Origin: Pseudomonas cedrina subsp. cedrina
GTDB lineage: Bacteria > Pseudomonadota > Gammaproteobacteria > Pseudomonadales > Pseudomonadaceae
Assembly: GCF_001983175.1 (NCBI RefSeq)
Contig: NZ_MNPW01000018.1
Span: 1 to 64,000, forward strand
Length of the DNA: 64,000 nucleotides
Direction of reading: 5' to 3'
Shown: positions 32,811-41,622 of the stretch, piece by piece
Layout of the letters: every line of letters starts with the position of its first letter
How positions within the stretch are numbered: the first letter of the stretch is position 1
Position numbers and translations under genes: made by a program
Notes under the pieces: model-generated
What the model was told of the DNA's origin: nothing
What the model saw: only the letters and a program-made list of their open reading frames with translations
The model's database searches: none

Positions 32811-33976
32811 TTATCCGTTCCCGATACGACCGACCTTCCCTGCTCGCCCGCCTCTGGCTGCGCATCGGCGCGTTTCTCGGCAAGACCTTGCTGTGGCTGG
32901 CGTGCCTCGGCCTGCTCGTCTGGCTGGCGGCGACTGCCTGGTACGCCTGGCAGCACAGCGGCCCGGTGTCGGCCGATGAGCAAGTGCCGCCGGGCGAAGC
33001 GGCGATGACCCAAGGCATCATCCAGACGGCGGTGCGCATCGTCGACCAGCACCGCGAGGGCACGCGCTACCTGCGCGACGCCCACGCCAAGGCCCATGGC
33101 TGCGTGAAAGCCGAAGTCAGCGTGCTGGCCGACCTCGATCCGACGCTGCGCCAGGGCGTGTTCGCCGAGCCTGGCAAGACTTGGCAGGCGCTGATGCGCT
33201 TGTCCAACGGCAACGCCTACCCGCAGTTCGACAGCATCCGCGATGCGCGCGGCATGGCGCTCAAGCTGCTGGACGTGCCGGGCAAGCAACTGTTGGCCGA
33301 TCAGCAAACCCGCACGGAGCAGGACTTCGTGATGTTCAGCCACCCGAACTTCTTTGTCAGCGACGTGGCGGAGTACGCGCAGAACATCGGCGCGCAAGCG
33401 GATGGCAAGAAAGTGCTGGCGTTCTTCCCCAAGGTCGACCCGCGCAGCTGGCAAGTGCGCCACTTGTTCATCGCTTTGGCGACCCTGGCGCCCGCACCGG
33501 CCAGCCCGACGCAGACGACGTACTTTTCGGTCTCGCCCTACAAGTTCGGCGCGGCCAACGCCAAGTTCCGCGTCGCCCCCGACCCGCAGAGTTGCCCGCA
33601 GTATCAACTGCCCAGGCAGAACCAGGACCTGCCGAACTTCCTGCGCGGCGCCTTGAGCCAGCAGCTGTCCACCGACCGCGTGCCTGCGTGTTTCGTGCTA
33701 CAGATCCAGCGCCAGAATCCGCAGAAATTCATGCCGATCGAAGACACCAGCATCGAATGGAAGGAGAGCGATGCGCCCTATGAAACCGTGGCCAAGGTGC
33801 GTATCCCGGCACAGGATTTCGACACGCCCGAGCAGAACCTGGCGTGCGACAACCAATCGTTCAACCCCTGGTTCGGCGTCGCGGAACACCGCCCTGTCGG
33901 CGGCATCAACCGCTTGCGCAAGGCGGTGTATGAAGCGGTCAGCGACTACCGGCACAGCCGCAACGTGTCACAGTGA
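32807..33976 (+). CDS. Membrane-anchored catalase-family haem protein
   Basis: The 389-residue product has a membrane anchor (about 24-46) and a reduced catalase core: distal histidine in DAHAKAHGC (about 92-100), GNAYPQFDSIRDARGMA, DFVMFSHPNFF, and a proximal R-x-x-x-Y haem ligand (RKAVY, near 373). It lacks the flavodoxin-like and wrapping domains of true catalases, like the SrpA/minimal group and coral allene oxide synthase. It should face the periplasm. Its start overlaps the cytochrome stop. A role in converting a peroxide made by its partner is inference. Confidence 0.78.
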   Translation: MIIRSRYDRPSLLARLWLRIGAFLGKTLLWLACLGLLVWLAATAWYAWQHSGPVSADEQVPPGEAAMTQGIIQTAVRIVDQHREGTRYLRDAHAKAHGCVKAEVSVLADLDPTLRQGVFAEPGKTWQALMRLSNGNAYPQFDSIRDARGMALKLLDVPGKQLLADQQTRTEQDFVMFSHPNFFVSDVAEYAQNIGAQADGKKVLAFFPKVDPRSWQVRHLFIALATLAPAPASPTQTTYFSVSPYKFGAANAKFRVAPDPQSCPQYQLPRQNQDLPNFLRGALSQQLSTDRVPACFVLQIQRQNPQKFMPIEDTSIEWKESDAPYETVAKVRIPAQDFDTPEQNLACDNQSFNPWFGVAEHRPVGGINRLRKAVYEAVSDYRHSRNVSQ

Positions 33977-34018
33977 CACCCGCGCCTGGAAACATATTAC
34001 AAGATTGATGAATCTCCC

Positions 34019-34107
34019 TGTGGGAGCGGGCTTGCTCGCGAAGGCGGTGGTTCAGTCAAAGATGTATTCACTGACACACCGCTTTCGCGAGCAAGCCCGC
34101 TCCCACA
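34019..34107. repeat. REPIN, family A (GCGGGCTTGCTCGCG variant)
   Basis: TGTGGGAGCGGGCTTGCTCG and its complement enclose a spacer, giving a long hairpin between two convergent genes (catalase-family and LysR). Confidence 0.8.
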
Positions 34108-34140
34108 TTTAATCCTCGTTGCTTTGAGCATTGCGTTCGC

Positions 34141-35076
34141 TTAACTGATCGGCATTGGGGCTTGCCCACTCGCCAGCAGCCATTGCTGAAAACTGCGCGC
34201 CGCCGCGGGCGGGTTACGGTGCAAGGGCTGCATCAAGTGCAAGCGCCCCTGGCTGTGCAGGGCGTCCGGCAGGGCCATTTGCAGGCGGCCGGCGGCAAAT
34301 TCGCCGTCCAGCAGGCTCTTCCAGCCGAGCGCCACGCCATGCCCCATTACCGCCGATTGCATCACCAGTTGATAGCTGTTGGTACGCAGCGCATGGCGTG
34401 GGGTGTAGTAGTCGGCACCGACGCCGGCAAACCAGTCGGCCCAGGTCAGCCAGTCGTGGTAGTGGTCTTCCACGATCAGCAACGTGTGGGCGTGCAGCAA
34501 ATGGTGCACGTCGCGAATCGGGCCGTGGCGCGCCAGGTAGCCGGGGCTGCACACGGTGATGACCTGCTCGCTGGCGAACACCGGCGACAATTCCAGGCCG
34601 TGGGGCGCTGGCAGTTCATCCAAGTGATAAAACAGGCCCAGGTCATATTCACTGACATCCAGATGGCTGGGGCTTTCACTGCACAGGACGCGGATATCCA
34701 GGTCCGGGTGTTCGCGCTGGAACTGCGGCAACAAGCCGGCGAGCCAGATAGAACTGATGGTGGGTGTGCTGGCCAGGGTCAACTGGCGATCGGCGCCGCG
34801 ACGGCGCAACTCGGCGGACTCACGGTCGAGTTCGCGCAACAGGCGCTGGATGGTGCGAAAGTAACGCACGCCGGCGGGTGTCAGGCTCAGACCCTGGGCC
34901 AGCCGATAAAACAGCGGACGCGCCAGGTCTTCCTCCAGGCGTTTGACCTGGCGACTGACCGCACTCTGGGTCAGGTTCAGTTCATGGGCCGCCTGGGTAA
35001 AGCTCAAATGACGGGCCGCCGCTTCGAAGGTCTGCAGACAGTTGAGCGGCGGAAGATCGACGTTTCGGCGCGACAT
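34141..35076 (-). CDS. LysR-family regulator (GcvA-like)
   Basis: The 311-residue product has a typical N-terminal winged helix (LNCLQTFEAAARHLSFTQAAHELNLTQSAVSRQVKRLE, about 8-45) and a periplasmic-binding-type effector domain (about 90-300). Wording of the HTH resembles the GcvA/AmpR group. ATG 35076 with GGAAG upstream is preferred to ATG 35088. It follows the CocE-type hydrolase and BCCT transporter genes on the same strand and may regulate them. Effector unknown. Confidence 0.85.
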   Translation of the reverse strand: MSRRNVDLPPLNCLQTFEAAARHLSFTQAAHELNLTQSAVSRQVKRLEEDLARPLFYRLAQGLSLTPAGVRYFRTIQRLLRELDRESAELRRRGADRQLTLASTPTISSIWLAGLLPQFQREHPDLDIRVLCSESPSHLDVSEYDLGLFYHLDELPAPHGLELSPVFASEQVITVCSPGYLARHGPIRDVHHLLHAHTLLIVEDHYHDWLTWADWFAGVGADYYTPRHALRTNSYQLVMQSAVMGHGVALGWKSLLDGEFAAGRLQMALPDALHSQGRLHLMQPLHRNPPAAARSFQQWLLASGQAPMPIS

Positions 35077-35159
35077 GAGCACTTCCATCGGCAAATACGG
35101 GCCCGGTTGTAACCAGGCCCGAGAAGATCAACGTGGCATGCATCCTGCCAGTTGCCGGC

Positions 35160-37169
35160 TCACAGCGCGACCCTCGCCACACGTTTACTCCATTGCCGGC
35201 GGTGTTCCAGCTGGCCATTTTCCCAGGCCGTCTGCTCCGCCTCGATGTAAAACCACTGCGCATCGGCGTGCACGCTCAAGCGGCTTTCCACTTCCACGGC
35301 CCATGCGTCGCGGCCGACAAGGTAATGCCACTCGATATCGGCACGGGTCGACAATGGGTCCCACGGCAAGGTGCGGTATTGCTCGGTGCAACGCTGGTCC
35401 ACCGACAGGCCATGGTCGGTAAACCGCACCGCGCCCAGGTCGTCTTCGATGGTCACGCAGACTTCGCCACTGCCCACGTCTTCGCTCAGCGTGCGTTTCG
35501 GCGCGGCGGCACGCAGCACTTCCAGGTTCACCGGGGTCGCCGATTGGGGCGCCTCGAACGGGCAAGCGACGGCCGCGCCGGTAAACACCGGCAACTGCAA
35601 GGTTTGCAGGGCCGGCAGCAAGGTCAGCGTGGTCAGCTCGCGACTTGGCCACAGCAGCGGGAAGCTCGCCGTACTCAGCGCCAGGCGCAAACGATAGCCG
35701 ACGGGCAGGCGCATGCCGATGTGGTCGAGGTTCAAATGCACGTCCATCGGTTCGCCCGGGACGACAGGTGTGACCTGGGAAAGGTCTTCACGAAGCGTGA
35801 GATTGAGTACGCCATAGCTGATCTGCGTGACTTGGCCATCCGGCGCCACCGCATTCAGGCGCGCGACCAATTGCCCGCAGGCGGTGTCGCTGGCCAGGCG
35901 CAGTTTGAGGCGTGCATCGCCCAGCAGCGCCAACGGCTCGGTCAGTGGCTGGGAGTCGAAGCACAGCGAATGGGCGTCATCGCGACGTTGGTCCGTGGGG
36001 CCATCGGGGCCAAACCAGATGGCGCAGTACTCACCCTGATGCAGGCCGGTGGTCAGCGGCGAGCAGATGCTGCGCGGTGTGCTCAAGACCTGCGCGCCGG
36101 CTTCAAGGCCCTCTTCGCCCAGGCTGAAATCGGTCCATTGCACCTGCGGGTCCGGCCAGCCGGCTGTCTGCACCCAGATCCCCGGCCGTTCGGCATAACT
36201 GCCCTTCGGCGGCAGAATATCCTGTAGGTAAAAAGTGCAGGATGCGTCATTCATCACCCCGTTATCGAGGCCTTTGAGCCAGTGATCCCACCAGCGTTTG
36301 GCTTCTTGCAGAAAGCCGATGGCCGGATTGGGCACGGCGAAATGCGGGTACTTGTGAATCCACGGCCCGATCATGGCCTTCTTCGGCCCGGGCAGGTTTT
36401 GCATCAGGCGCGACACGGTATTGCGGTAGGCATCGCCCCAGCCGCCCACGGCATACACCGCCGCCTTGATCTGCGAGTAATCCTCGCACACCGAGCCGTG
36501 GCGCCAGTAGTCATCGCGTGTCTGGTGTTGCAGCCAGGTTTCGGCGAGCAGCGGCATGGCTTCCAGGCGTTGATGCCAGAGGCTTTTCCAGTCGTCGCCG
36601 ACCAGCAACGGGTCGGGCACCGCAGCGCTGAAGTTGAGCATGGTGGCGGCCCAACCGAAGTTCTCCATCAACAGGTTGCCGCCCTTGTAGTGAATGTCGT
36701 CGGCGAAACGGTCATCGGTGGAGCACAGGGTGATGATCGCCTTCAACGCCTCGGGCTGGCGCGCCGCGACTTGCAGGCTGTTGAAACCGCCCCAGGAGAT
36801 GCCCATCATGCCGACGTTGCCATCGCACCAAGGTTGCTGGCACAGCCACTCGATCACTTCGAGGGCGTCATCCTGCTCCTGCGCCAGGTATTCGTCGGCC
36901 ATCAAGCCTTCGGATTCGCCGTTGCCGCGCATGTCCACACGCACACAGACATAGCCCTGCCCAGCCATCCACGGGTGAGTCAGCGCATCACGCACGGCGG
37001 TGCCATCGCGCTTGCGGTACGGCAGGTATTCCAGGATTGCCGGGAAGGCCTGCGCGCCGGCGACGTCCGGCAGCCAGATGCGGGCGGCCAACTGTGTGCC
37101 GTCCTTCAAGGGGATCAGGCAGTGCTCGATTTCACGGACCGTATAGGCAAACTCGGTAACGATTTCCAT
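35160..37169 (-). CDS. CocE/NonD-family hydrolase (X-Pro dipeptidyl-peptidase S15-like)
   Basis: The 669-residue product has an S15-type alpha/beta-hydrolase domain (about 15-290) with nucleophile serine in GISWGG (about 124-129), the acidic VRVDMRGNGESEG motif, and a C-terminal jelly-roll domain (about 330-560) typical of cocaine esterase and glutaryl-7-ACA acylase. No signal peptide. Family members cleave esters or amides; the substrate is unknown. ATG 37169 has a GGAG site. It lies 85 bases after the BCCT transporter gene, and the pair probably imports and hydrolyses the same type of compound. Confidence 0.85.
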   Translation of the reverse strand: MEIVTEFAYTVREIEHCLIPLKDGTQLAARIWLPDVAGAQAFPAILEYLPYRKRDGTAVRDALTHPWMAGQGYVCVRVDMRGNGESEGLMADEYLAQEQDDALEVIEWLCQQPWCDGNVGMMGISWGGFNSLQVAARQPEALKAIITLCSTDDRFADDIHYKGGNLLMENFGWAATMLNFSAAVPDPLLVGDDWKSLWHQRLEAMPLLAETWLQHQTRDDYWRHGSVCEDYSQIKAAVYAVGGWGDAYRNTVSRLMQNLPGPKKAMIGPWIHKYPHFAVPNPAIGFLQEAKRWWDHWLKGLDNGVMNDASCTFYLQDILPPKGSYAERPGIWVQTAGWPDPQVQWTDFSLGEEGLEAGAQVLSTPRSICSPLTTGLHQGEYCAIWFGPDGPTDQRRDDAHSLCFDSQPLTEPLALLGDARLKLRLASDTACGQLVARLNAVAPDGQVTQISYGVLNLTLREDLSQVTPVVPGEPMDVHLNLDHIGMRLPVGYRLRLALSTASFPLLWPSRELTTLTLLPALQTLQLPVFTGAAVACPFEAPQSATPVNLEVLRAAAPKRTLSEDVGSGEVCVTIEDDLGAVRFTDHGLSVDQRCTEQYRTLPWDPLSTRADIEWHYLVGRDAWAVEVESRLSVHADAQWFYIEAEQTAWENGQLEHRRQWSKRVARVAL

Positions 37170-37254
37170 CGGTAACTCCAAACGCATTCAGTGCGGGCAA
37201 ACGGCTCCCTCGCGCCGGAAAAAAGCGCAGAGGGAAACACACGGGTTGTATGGC

Positions 37255-38838
37255 TCAGCGGGCGAACTCAGCCACGGAGTCGGCGCCACCCAGCTCGGTT
37301 TCAGTGGCCGGCATGGGGCTTTTCACCTCGAGCAGCGCCGGGTTTTTCAGCCAGAAGATCAGCGAAGTACTGGCGAGCAATACCAGGATCATCCCCGGCA
37401 AGCCGCCGAGATTGGACAGCATCTTCACCCCGTCAACCCCGACAAACGCGACCATCACCCACGACACCGTACCGATGATCAGGCCCCAGATAATTTTCAA
37501 CAGCGGGTTGCCGTCGAGGTCGGAATCGGCCGTCACGCCTTTGCTGCACAGGTTGGCGATCACATCGGTGCTGGAGTCCGCCGCGGTGACAAACGAGATG
37601 AACGCCACGAACAGCAGGAATGCGATCATCAGGCCACTGGCCGGCAACTGCTGGAACATCTGGTACAGCACGTGCTCCACGCCCTGCTCGTTCAGCACGC
37701 GGTTGAGGCTGCCGTCGCCCAGAGCGTCGAAGTACAGGCTGGTGCCGGAGAAGATGCAAATCCACACCGCGGTGAACAGCGCCGGGTAGAGCATGTTGAT
37801 GTGGATGAATTCACGCACGGTATAACCACGGCCGATCTTGCCCAGGAACAGCGCACTCACCGGCGCCCAGGCAAACCACACCGACCAGTAGAACACTGTC
37901 CAACTGTGTGGCCAGCTGTCGCCACTGGCGGCGCCGGTGAACAGGCTGCGGCTGAAGAAGGTGTCGAGGTACACACCCAGCGACTCGACGCCGAGGCTGA
38001 ACATGTACAGGGTCGGCCCGCACAACAGCACGAACAGCCCCAGGGCCAGCATGATCCAGGTGTTGAATGACGACAACATCACAATGCCCTTCTGCAGGCC
38101 GCTGGCGGCCGACGCGACAAAGGTGATGACGATGATCGTAATGATGACGGCCAGGCGTAACGGCGTGGTTTCACCGCCGATGTACTGGGCCAGGCCACCG
38201 GCCAAGGTCAGCGCGCCAGTACCCAGCGACGACGCCATGCCGGCCACCAGGGCGAACATCGCCAGGGTGTCGATCAGCCCGGCGTAGCGCTTGACCCGCG
38301 CGCTGCCGAGCAGCGGCTCGAGCATGGCGCCGATGGAAAAGTTGCTGCGACGGTTGTAGAACACCAGCGCAAACACCAGCGAGGGCACCAGGTAAATGGC
38401 GTAGGGCGTGATGGTCCAGTGCAGGAACATCGTCGACATGGCAAAGCTCTTCGCCGCCGCGCTGCCCGCCTCGATCGGCAGGCTGGTCGGCGGCCCATAC
38501 AGATGATAGAGCGGTTCGGCGGTGGTCCAGAACAGCACGCCCACCGCCAGCGTGGTGCACAGCGCCACCATGAACCAGCGCCACTTGCTCAGCAACGGCT
38601 GGGCGTCTGCACCGCCGATACGCACCTTGCCCAGCGCGGAGAAGTAGACGATAGCGGTGAGCACAACCATGGCAAACGAGCCGGCGCTGAACAGCCAGGA
38701 GAAGTTCGTGAGGATCAAGGTGTTGAGCTGTTTGCTCACCGCAAGGAAGGCATTCAGGTCGATGTAGCTGGCGACCACCGCCGCCAGCAGAATCAGGAAC
38801 GTTGGCCAGAACACCAACGGACGCAATGGATATTTCAT
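37255..38838 (-). CDS. BCCT-family transporter
   Basis: Inner-membrane secondary transporter for quaternary-ammonium or related compounds (betaine, choline, carnitine). The 527-residue product has 12 hydrophobic helices and the family stretch FWTTAEPLYHLYGPP (about 88-102). The usual GxG-type substrate motif is represented by GMASSLGTGALTLAGG (about 185-200). The choline-specific aromatic box cannot be judged by eye. ATG 38838 is chosen because the longer frame adds a hydrophilic tail of no family match. It heads a probable operon with the CocE-type hydrolase. Confidence 0.88.
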   Translation of the reverse strand: MKYPLRPLVFWPTFLILLAAVVASYIDLNAFLAVSKQLNTLILTNFSWLFSAGSFAMVVLTAIVYFSALGKVRIGGADAQPLLSKWRWFMVALCTTLAVGVLFWTTAEPLYHLYGPPTSLPIEAGSAAAKSFAMSTMFLHWTITPYAIYLVPSLVFALVFYNRRSNFSIGAMLEPLLGSARVKRYAGLIDTLAMFALVAGMASSLGTGALTLAGGLAQYIGGETTPLRLAVIITIIVITFVASAASGLQKGIVMLSSFNTWIMLALGLFVLLCGPTLYMFSLGVESLGVYLDTFFSRSLFTGAASGDSWPHSWTVFYWSVWFAWAPVSALFLGKIGRGYTVREFIHINMLYPALFTAVWICIFSGTSLYFDALGDGSLNRVLNEQGVEHVLYQMFQQLPASGLMIAFLLFVAFISFVTAADSSTDVIANLCSKGVTADSDLDGNPLLKIIWGLIIGTVSWVMVAFVGVDGVKMLSNLGGLPGMILVLLASTSLIFWLKNPALLEVKSPMPATETELGGADSVAEFAR

Positions 38839-39018
38839 GATGAGCCATTCCCCTTGCAGACTGTTTTTTAGTTTGGATAGCGTGCACCGCAGCATCCTGC
38901 TGCCGGTCACTCGCCTGGAAGTCTTCGCGTGGCTATAGATAACCGTTTAAGCGGCCAAAGGTGCAATCAACCAATGTGCATGGGGGTATTCCGCCAGGTC
39001 ATGACGCACCTGCGCAGT

Positions 39019-39162
39019 TCAAGGCGCATAGGCAATGCACAATGGCGAGGCGCGGGAGGGAATGTATAACCCGTGATATTGATCGATCAGCTCGGGGCAA
39101 TTCCCCTGAATGTAGTGTTCACGTCCTTCCTCCGTCAGGGCATAGGTATCTACACTTTCAAA
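39019..39162 (-). pseudogene. Possible C-terminal gene fragment
   Basis: A minus-strand open frame ending at 39019 encodes a plausible protein tail (YALTEEGREHYIQGNCPEL, then RASPLCIAYAP). It has no good start, and upstream it runs directly into the REPIN at 39180. It may be a truncated gene. I do not recognise the family. Confidence 0.3.
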
Positions 39163-39179
39163 GGCTGACAAATACCCCC

Positions 39180-39314
39180 TGTAGTGAGCGGGCTTGTCCC
39201 GCGCTGGGTGGCGAAGCCGCCCCAATCGGACCGCCGCGGTGTGTCAGGTTAAATTGGGGCGACTTGTTTTGGGTCGGCTTCGCCACCCAGCGCGGGACAA
39301 GCCCGCTCACTACA
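39180..39314. repeat. REPIN, family B, copy 2
   Basis: TGTAGTGAGCGGGCTTGTCC and its complement flank the element, with inner GGTGGCGAAGCCGCCCC and GTCGGCTTCGCCACC. Closely similar to the copy at 57111-57242. Confidence 0.85.
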
Positions 39315-39321
39315 AAACCAA

Positions 39322-39470
39322 GGCGGTTGTCATCCGCTTATGGGAACCCACAACAAACTGCTGCGACTGGGCACGAGTTTCTATCTGGAAGTCATCGCTA
39401 TTGACCCGACGGCCCCGGCCTCAGGCATTTGTAGGGATCGCCGCTGCCTCTCACAAAGAAGAGTAGGACA
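39322..39470 (+). pseudogene. VOC/glyoxalase-like gene remnant
   Basis: The plus-strand frame beginning directly after the palindrome encodes HPLMGTHNKLLRLGTSFYLE, then VIAIDPTAPA, which matches a conserved N-terminal stretch of glyoxalase-like (VOC superfamily) proteins. It then degenerates and stops. The first residues are cut off by the REPIN and the remaining two thirds are gone. The 38839-39490 interval otherwise has no intact gene. Confidence 0.6.
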
Positions 39471-39490
39471 GGGCTGAACGACCCGTGGCC

Positions 39491-40411
39491 TCATATCAGT
39501 GCTGAGCCGCGTTTACATTCCAGGCTTTCACCTAAGCCACGGATCATCTCCATCAATGCCTTGACCCGCAGCGGCAAATTTGCGGCCGGGTACACCGCGT
39601 GCATCTGTGGGCTCTCACCGCTGCTGGAGGTGAGCTTGTACTCAGGACAAACCCGGAGCAGGCGCCCCGCTTCTACTTCGGGCTCCGCCATCCAATCCGC
39701 CAAGCGGGCGATCCCGACGCCCGCCAGGGCTGCCTGGAATACCGCCAGACCGGAGCTGAAACGAAATTTTGGATGAACCCGAAAGCTGATGGCCTGCTCC
39801 TCACTGCGAAAATTCCACTCCTTGAGAATCCGCGGCGCCGTATGCAGAATCAGCGAATGCGACTCCAGTGCCTCGATGGAGTCGGGCATACCGTTGCGCG
39901 CCAGGTAGTCGGGGCTGGCATACAAATAACGTGAATAATTCCAGAGCGCAAAGCCGATCAAGTCGCTGGATTGTGGAAACGCGCCGCGAATCGAAAAGTC
40001 CAGTTTGCTCTTGGCCGGGTCGATGATCTCATCGGTGAAAATCACATCGATATTAACGTCGGGATAACGCTCGCAGTATTGCGCGATCAACCGGGGCAAT
40101 ACCCCGTGTCCGAGAAACTCGGGGGCGGAAAAACGAATCCAGCCGGAGGCCAGGCCGCTGAGACCGGCCAGGTCTTCATCCACCTCACGTTGCAGGTCGA
40201 GCATTTTGTAGGCGTGGGGCAATAAGCATTCGCCCGCTTCGGTCAAGCTCACGGCGTTGGACGAGCGATTGAACAACTTGAGCCCCACACTTTCCTCCAG
40301 GGCTTGAACGGCGCGGGTCAGTGCGCTGGGGGAGCGTCCCAGCGTCCGTGCCGCGGCGACGAAGCTGCGCTTGCGAGCCACGGTGGCGAAAGCTTCAAGT
40401 TCCGCCAACAT
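39491..40411 (-). CDS. LysR-family regulator
   Basis: The 306-residue product has the N-terminal winged helix (LAELEAFATVARKRSFVAAARTLGRSPSALTRAVQALE) and a standard effector domain (about 90-300; GWIRFSAPEFLGHGVLP). It is divergent from the oxygenase/exporter/deacylase unit, with only 121 bases between the starts, so it is the likely regulator of that unit. The exact start is open: ATG 40411 is used, but GTG or ATG codons up to 40435 are better placed behind a GAGG site. Confidence 0.85.
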   Translation of the reverse strand: MLAELEAFATVARKRSFVAAARTLGRSPSALTRAVQALEESVGLKLFNRSSNAVSLTEAGECLLPHAYKMLDLQREVDEDLAGLSGLASGWIRFSAPEFLGHGVLPRLIAQYCERYPDVNIDVIFTDEIIDPAKSKLDFSIRGAFPQSSDLIGFALWNYSRYLYASPDYLARNGMPDSIEALESHSLILHTAPRILKEWNFRSEEQAISFRVHPKFRFSSGLAVFQAALAGVGIARLADWMAEPEVEAGRLLRVCPEYKLTSSSGESPQMHAVYPAANLPLRVKALMEMIRGLGESLECKRGSALI

Positions 40412-40532
40412 ATTCAATGCCACTGTCCACCTCATTGCGTTTTTCACAACGCGGCATTGCAACACAAAAAAGGCCCTTCCGTTAACCTTCCCGTTCAACC
40501 CACAAGGATGGGGCAAACAGGAGCGCAAGGAC

Positions 40533-41618
40533 GTGTCGAAGCTGGATGAAGTAATCGGGAAAGCCGCAGCGTGTGTTGATGAAGCAACTCATGAAGGGCT
40601 GGAAAAAAAATCAGTGACTTCGACCCGACGGGAGATACCGCAAATTCATCTGTCGCTCGAAGAACAACGCACACTTCAGGCTGGTCTGGCATCGCTGGAC
40701 GTGACCGATAGCGCCTCGGGTATCCGCCACATGCCGGCCCTGGGGTTGTTGCTGGAAAGTGTCCTGTGCACCGAGAAAATCCAGCAGCTACGTAATTTTC
40801 CCCAGGCCCGTGAAGTGGCGATGATCGTCAGGGGGCTGCCGCTGGACCCGCAACTGCCCGCCACGCCCTACGACCTGGAGCCGGGTATCGAGAACTTGTC
40901 GATTCTGGCCGGGGCTATTCTGTCCGTGCTGCAAACGCTGCAAACCCGCCCGCTGGCATACGAGGGTGAAAGCAACAACACAGTGTTCCGTCACGTGTCG
41001 CCCAAGCACAAGCGAGAGACTGAAAAGAGCTCCTATGGCTCGCGCGCAGATCTGGACATGCATGTCGACAATCCTCACCTGCCGTTGACCTGCGAACCCG
41101 TCTCGCAGTTGTCGGCCTGTCCGGAGTACCTGTCCCTGACCGGCCTGCGCTGCGAGCTCGACGTGCCGACGCGCATCGTCGCCATTGACGAGGTGCTGGC
41201 CATTCTGCCGGCCTGCGTCGAAGAAGAATTGTCACGTCCGAACTTCACCGTTCGCCGACCGGCCTCTTTCGGCAAACAGGGGAATGTGCTGGAAAACGTC
41301 CCCTTGCTGTACAGAAGCGCAACCGCTGGCCTGTATTGCCGCTACAACAAAGCGAGTGTCGAAACGACCTGCGCCAATGCGCAGTTTGCCCTGCAACTGT
41401 TCGCCGCCGCCGCCAATCATCCCGATGTCGTGCACCACATACTGCTGCAACCAGGGGACATGTTGATTTTCAAGAACCAGCAAACCCTGCACGCCCGGGA
41501 TGGTTTTACCCCCCGCTACGACGGCCGTGATCGCTGGATGCTGCGTGTCTTCGGGGTCAACGATCCGGCACGCGTGGTGCCGCTGGACCCTCATCAGCCC
41601 TACATAGCCAGAGCCTGA
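40533..41618 (+). CDS. Clavaminate-synthase-like Fe(II)/2-oxoglutarate oxygenase
   Basis: The 361-residue product has the facial triad His177-x-Asp179 (DMHVDNPH) and His320 (TLHARDGF), with 2-oxoglutarate-binding Arg334 14 residues after the distal His, the same spacing as in arginine hydroxylase VioC. Length and lay-out match the CAS-like group that hydroxylates free amino acids (arginine, asparagine, enduracididine), usually at C-beta. GTG 40533 is chosen: GGAG lies nine bases upstream, and longer frames run through the promoter. It leads a three-gene unit with a TSUP exporter and a YbaK-like deacylase. The substrate is not visible from sequence. Confidence 0.8.
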   Translation: MSKLDEVIGKAAACVDEATHEGLEKKSVTSTRREIPQIHLSLEEQRTLQAGLASLDVTDSASGIRHMPALGLLLESVLCTEKIQQLRNFPQAREVAMIVRGLPLDPQLPATPYDLEPGIENLSILAGAILSVLQTLQTRPLAYEGESNNTVFRHVSPKHKRETEKSSYGSRADLDMHVDNPHLPLTCEPVSQLSACPEYLSLTGLRCELDVPTRIVAIDEVLAILPACVEEELSRPNFTVRRPASFGKQGNVLENVPLLYRSATAGLYCRYNKASVETTCANAQFALQLFAAAANHPDVVHHILLQPGDMLIFKNQQTLHARDGFTPRYDGRDRWMLRVFGVNDPARVVPLDPHQPYIARA

Positions 41619-41622
41619 TTTC

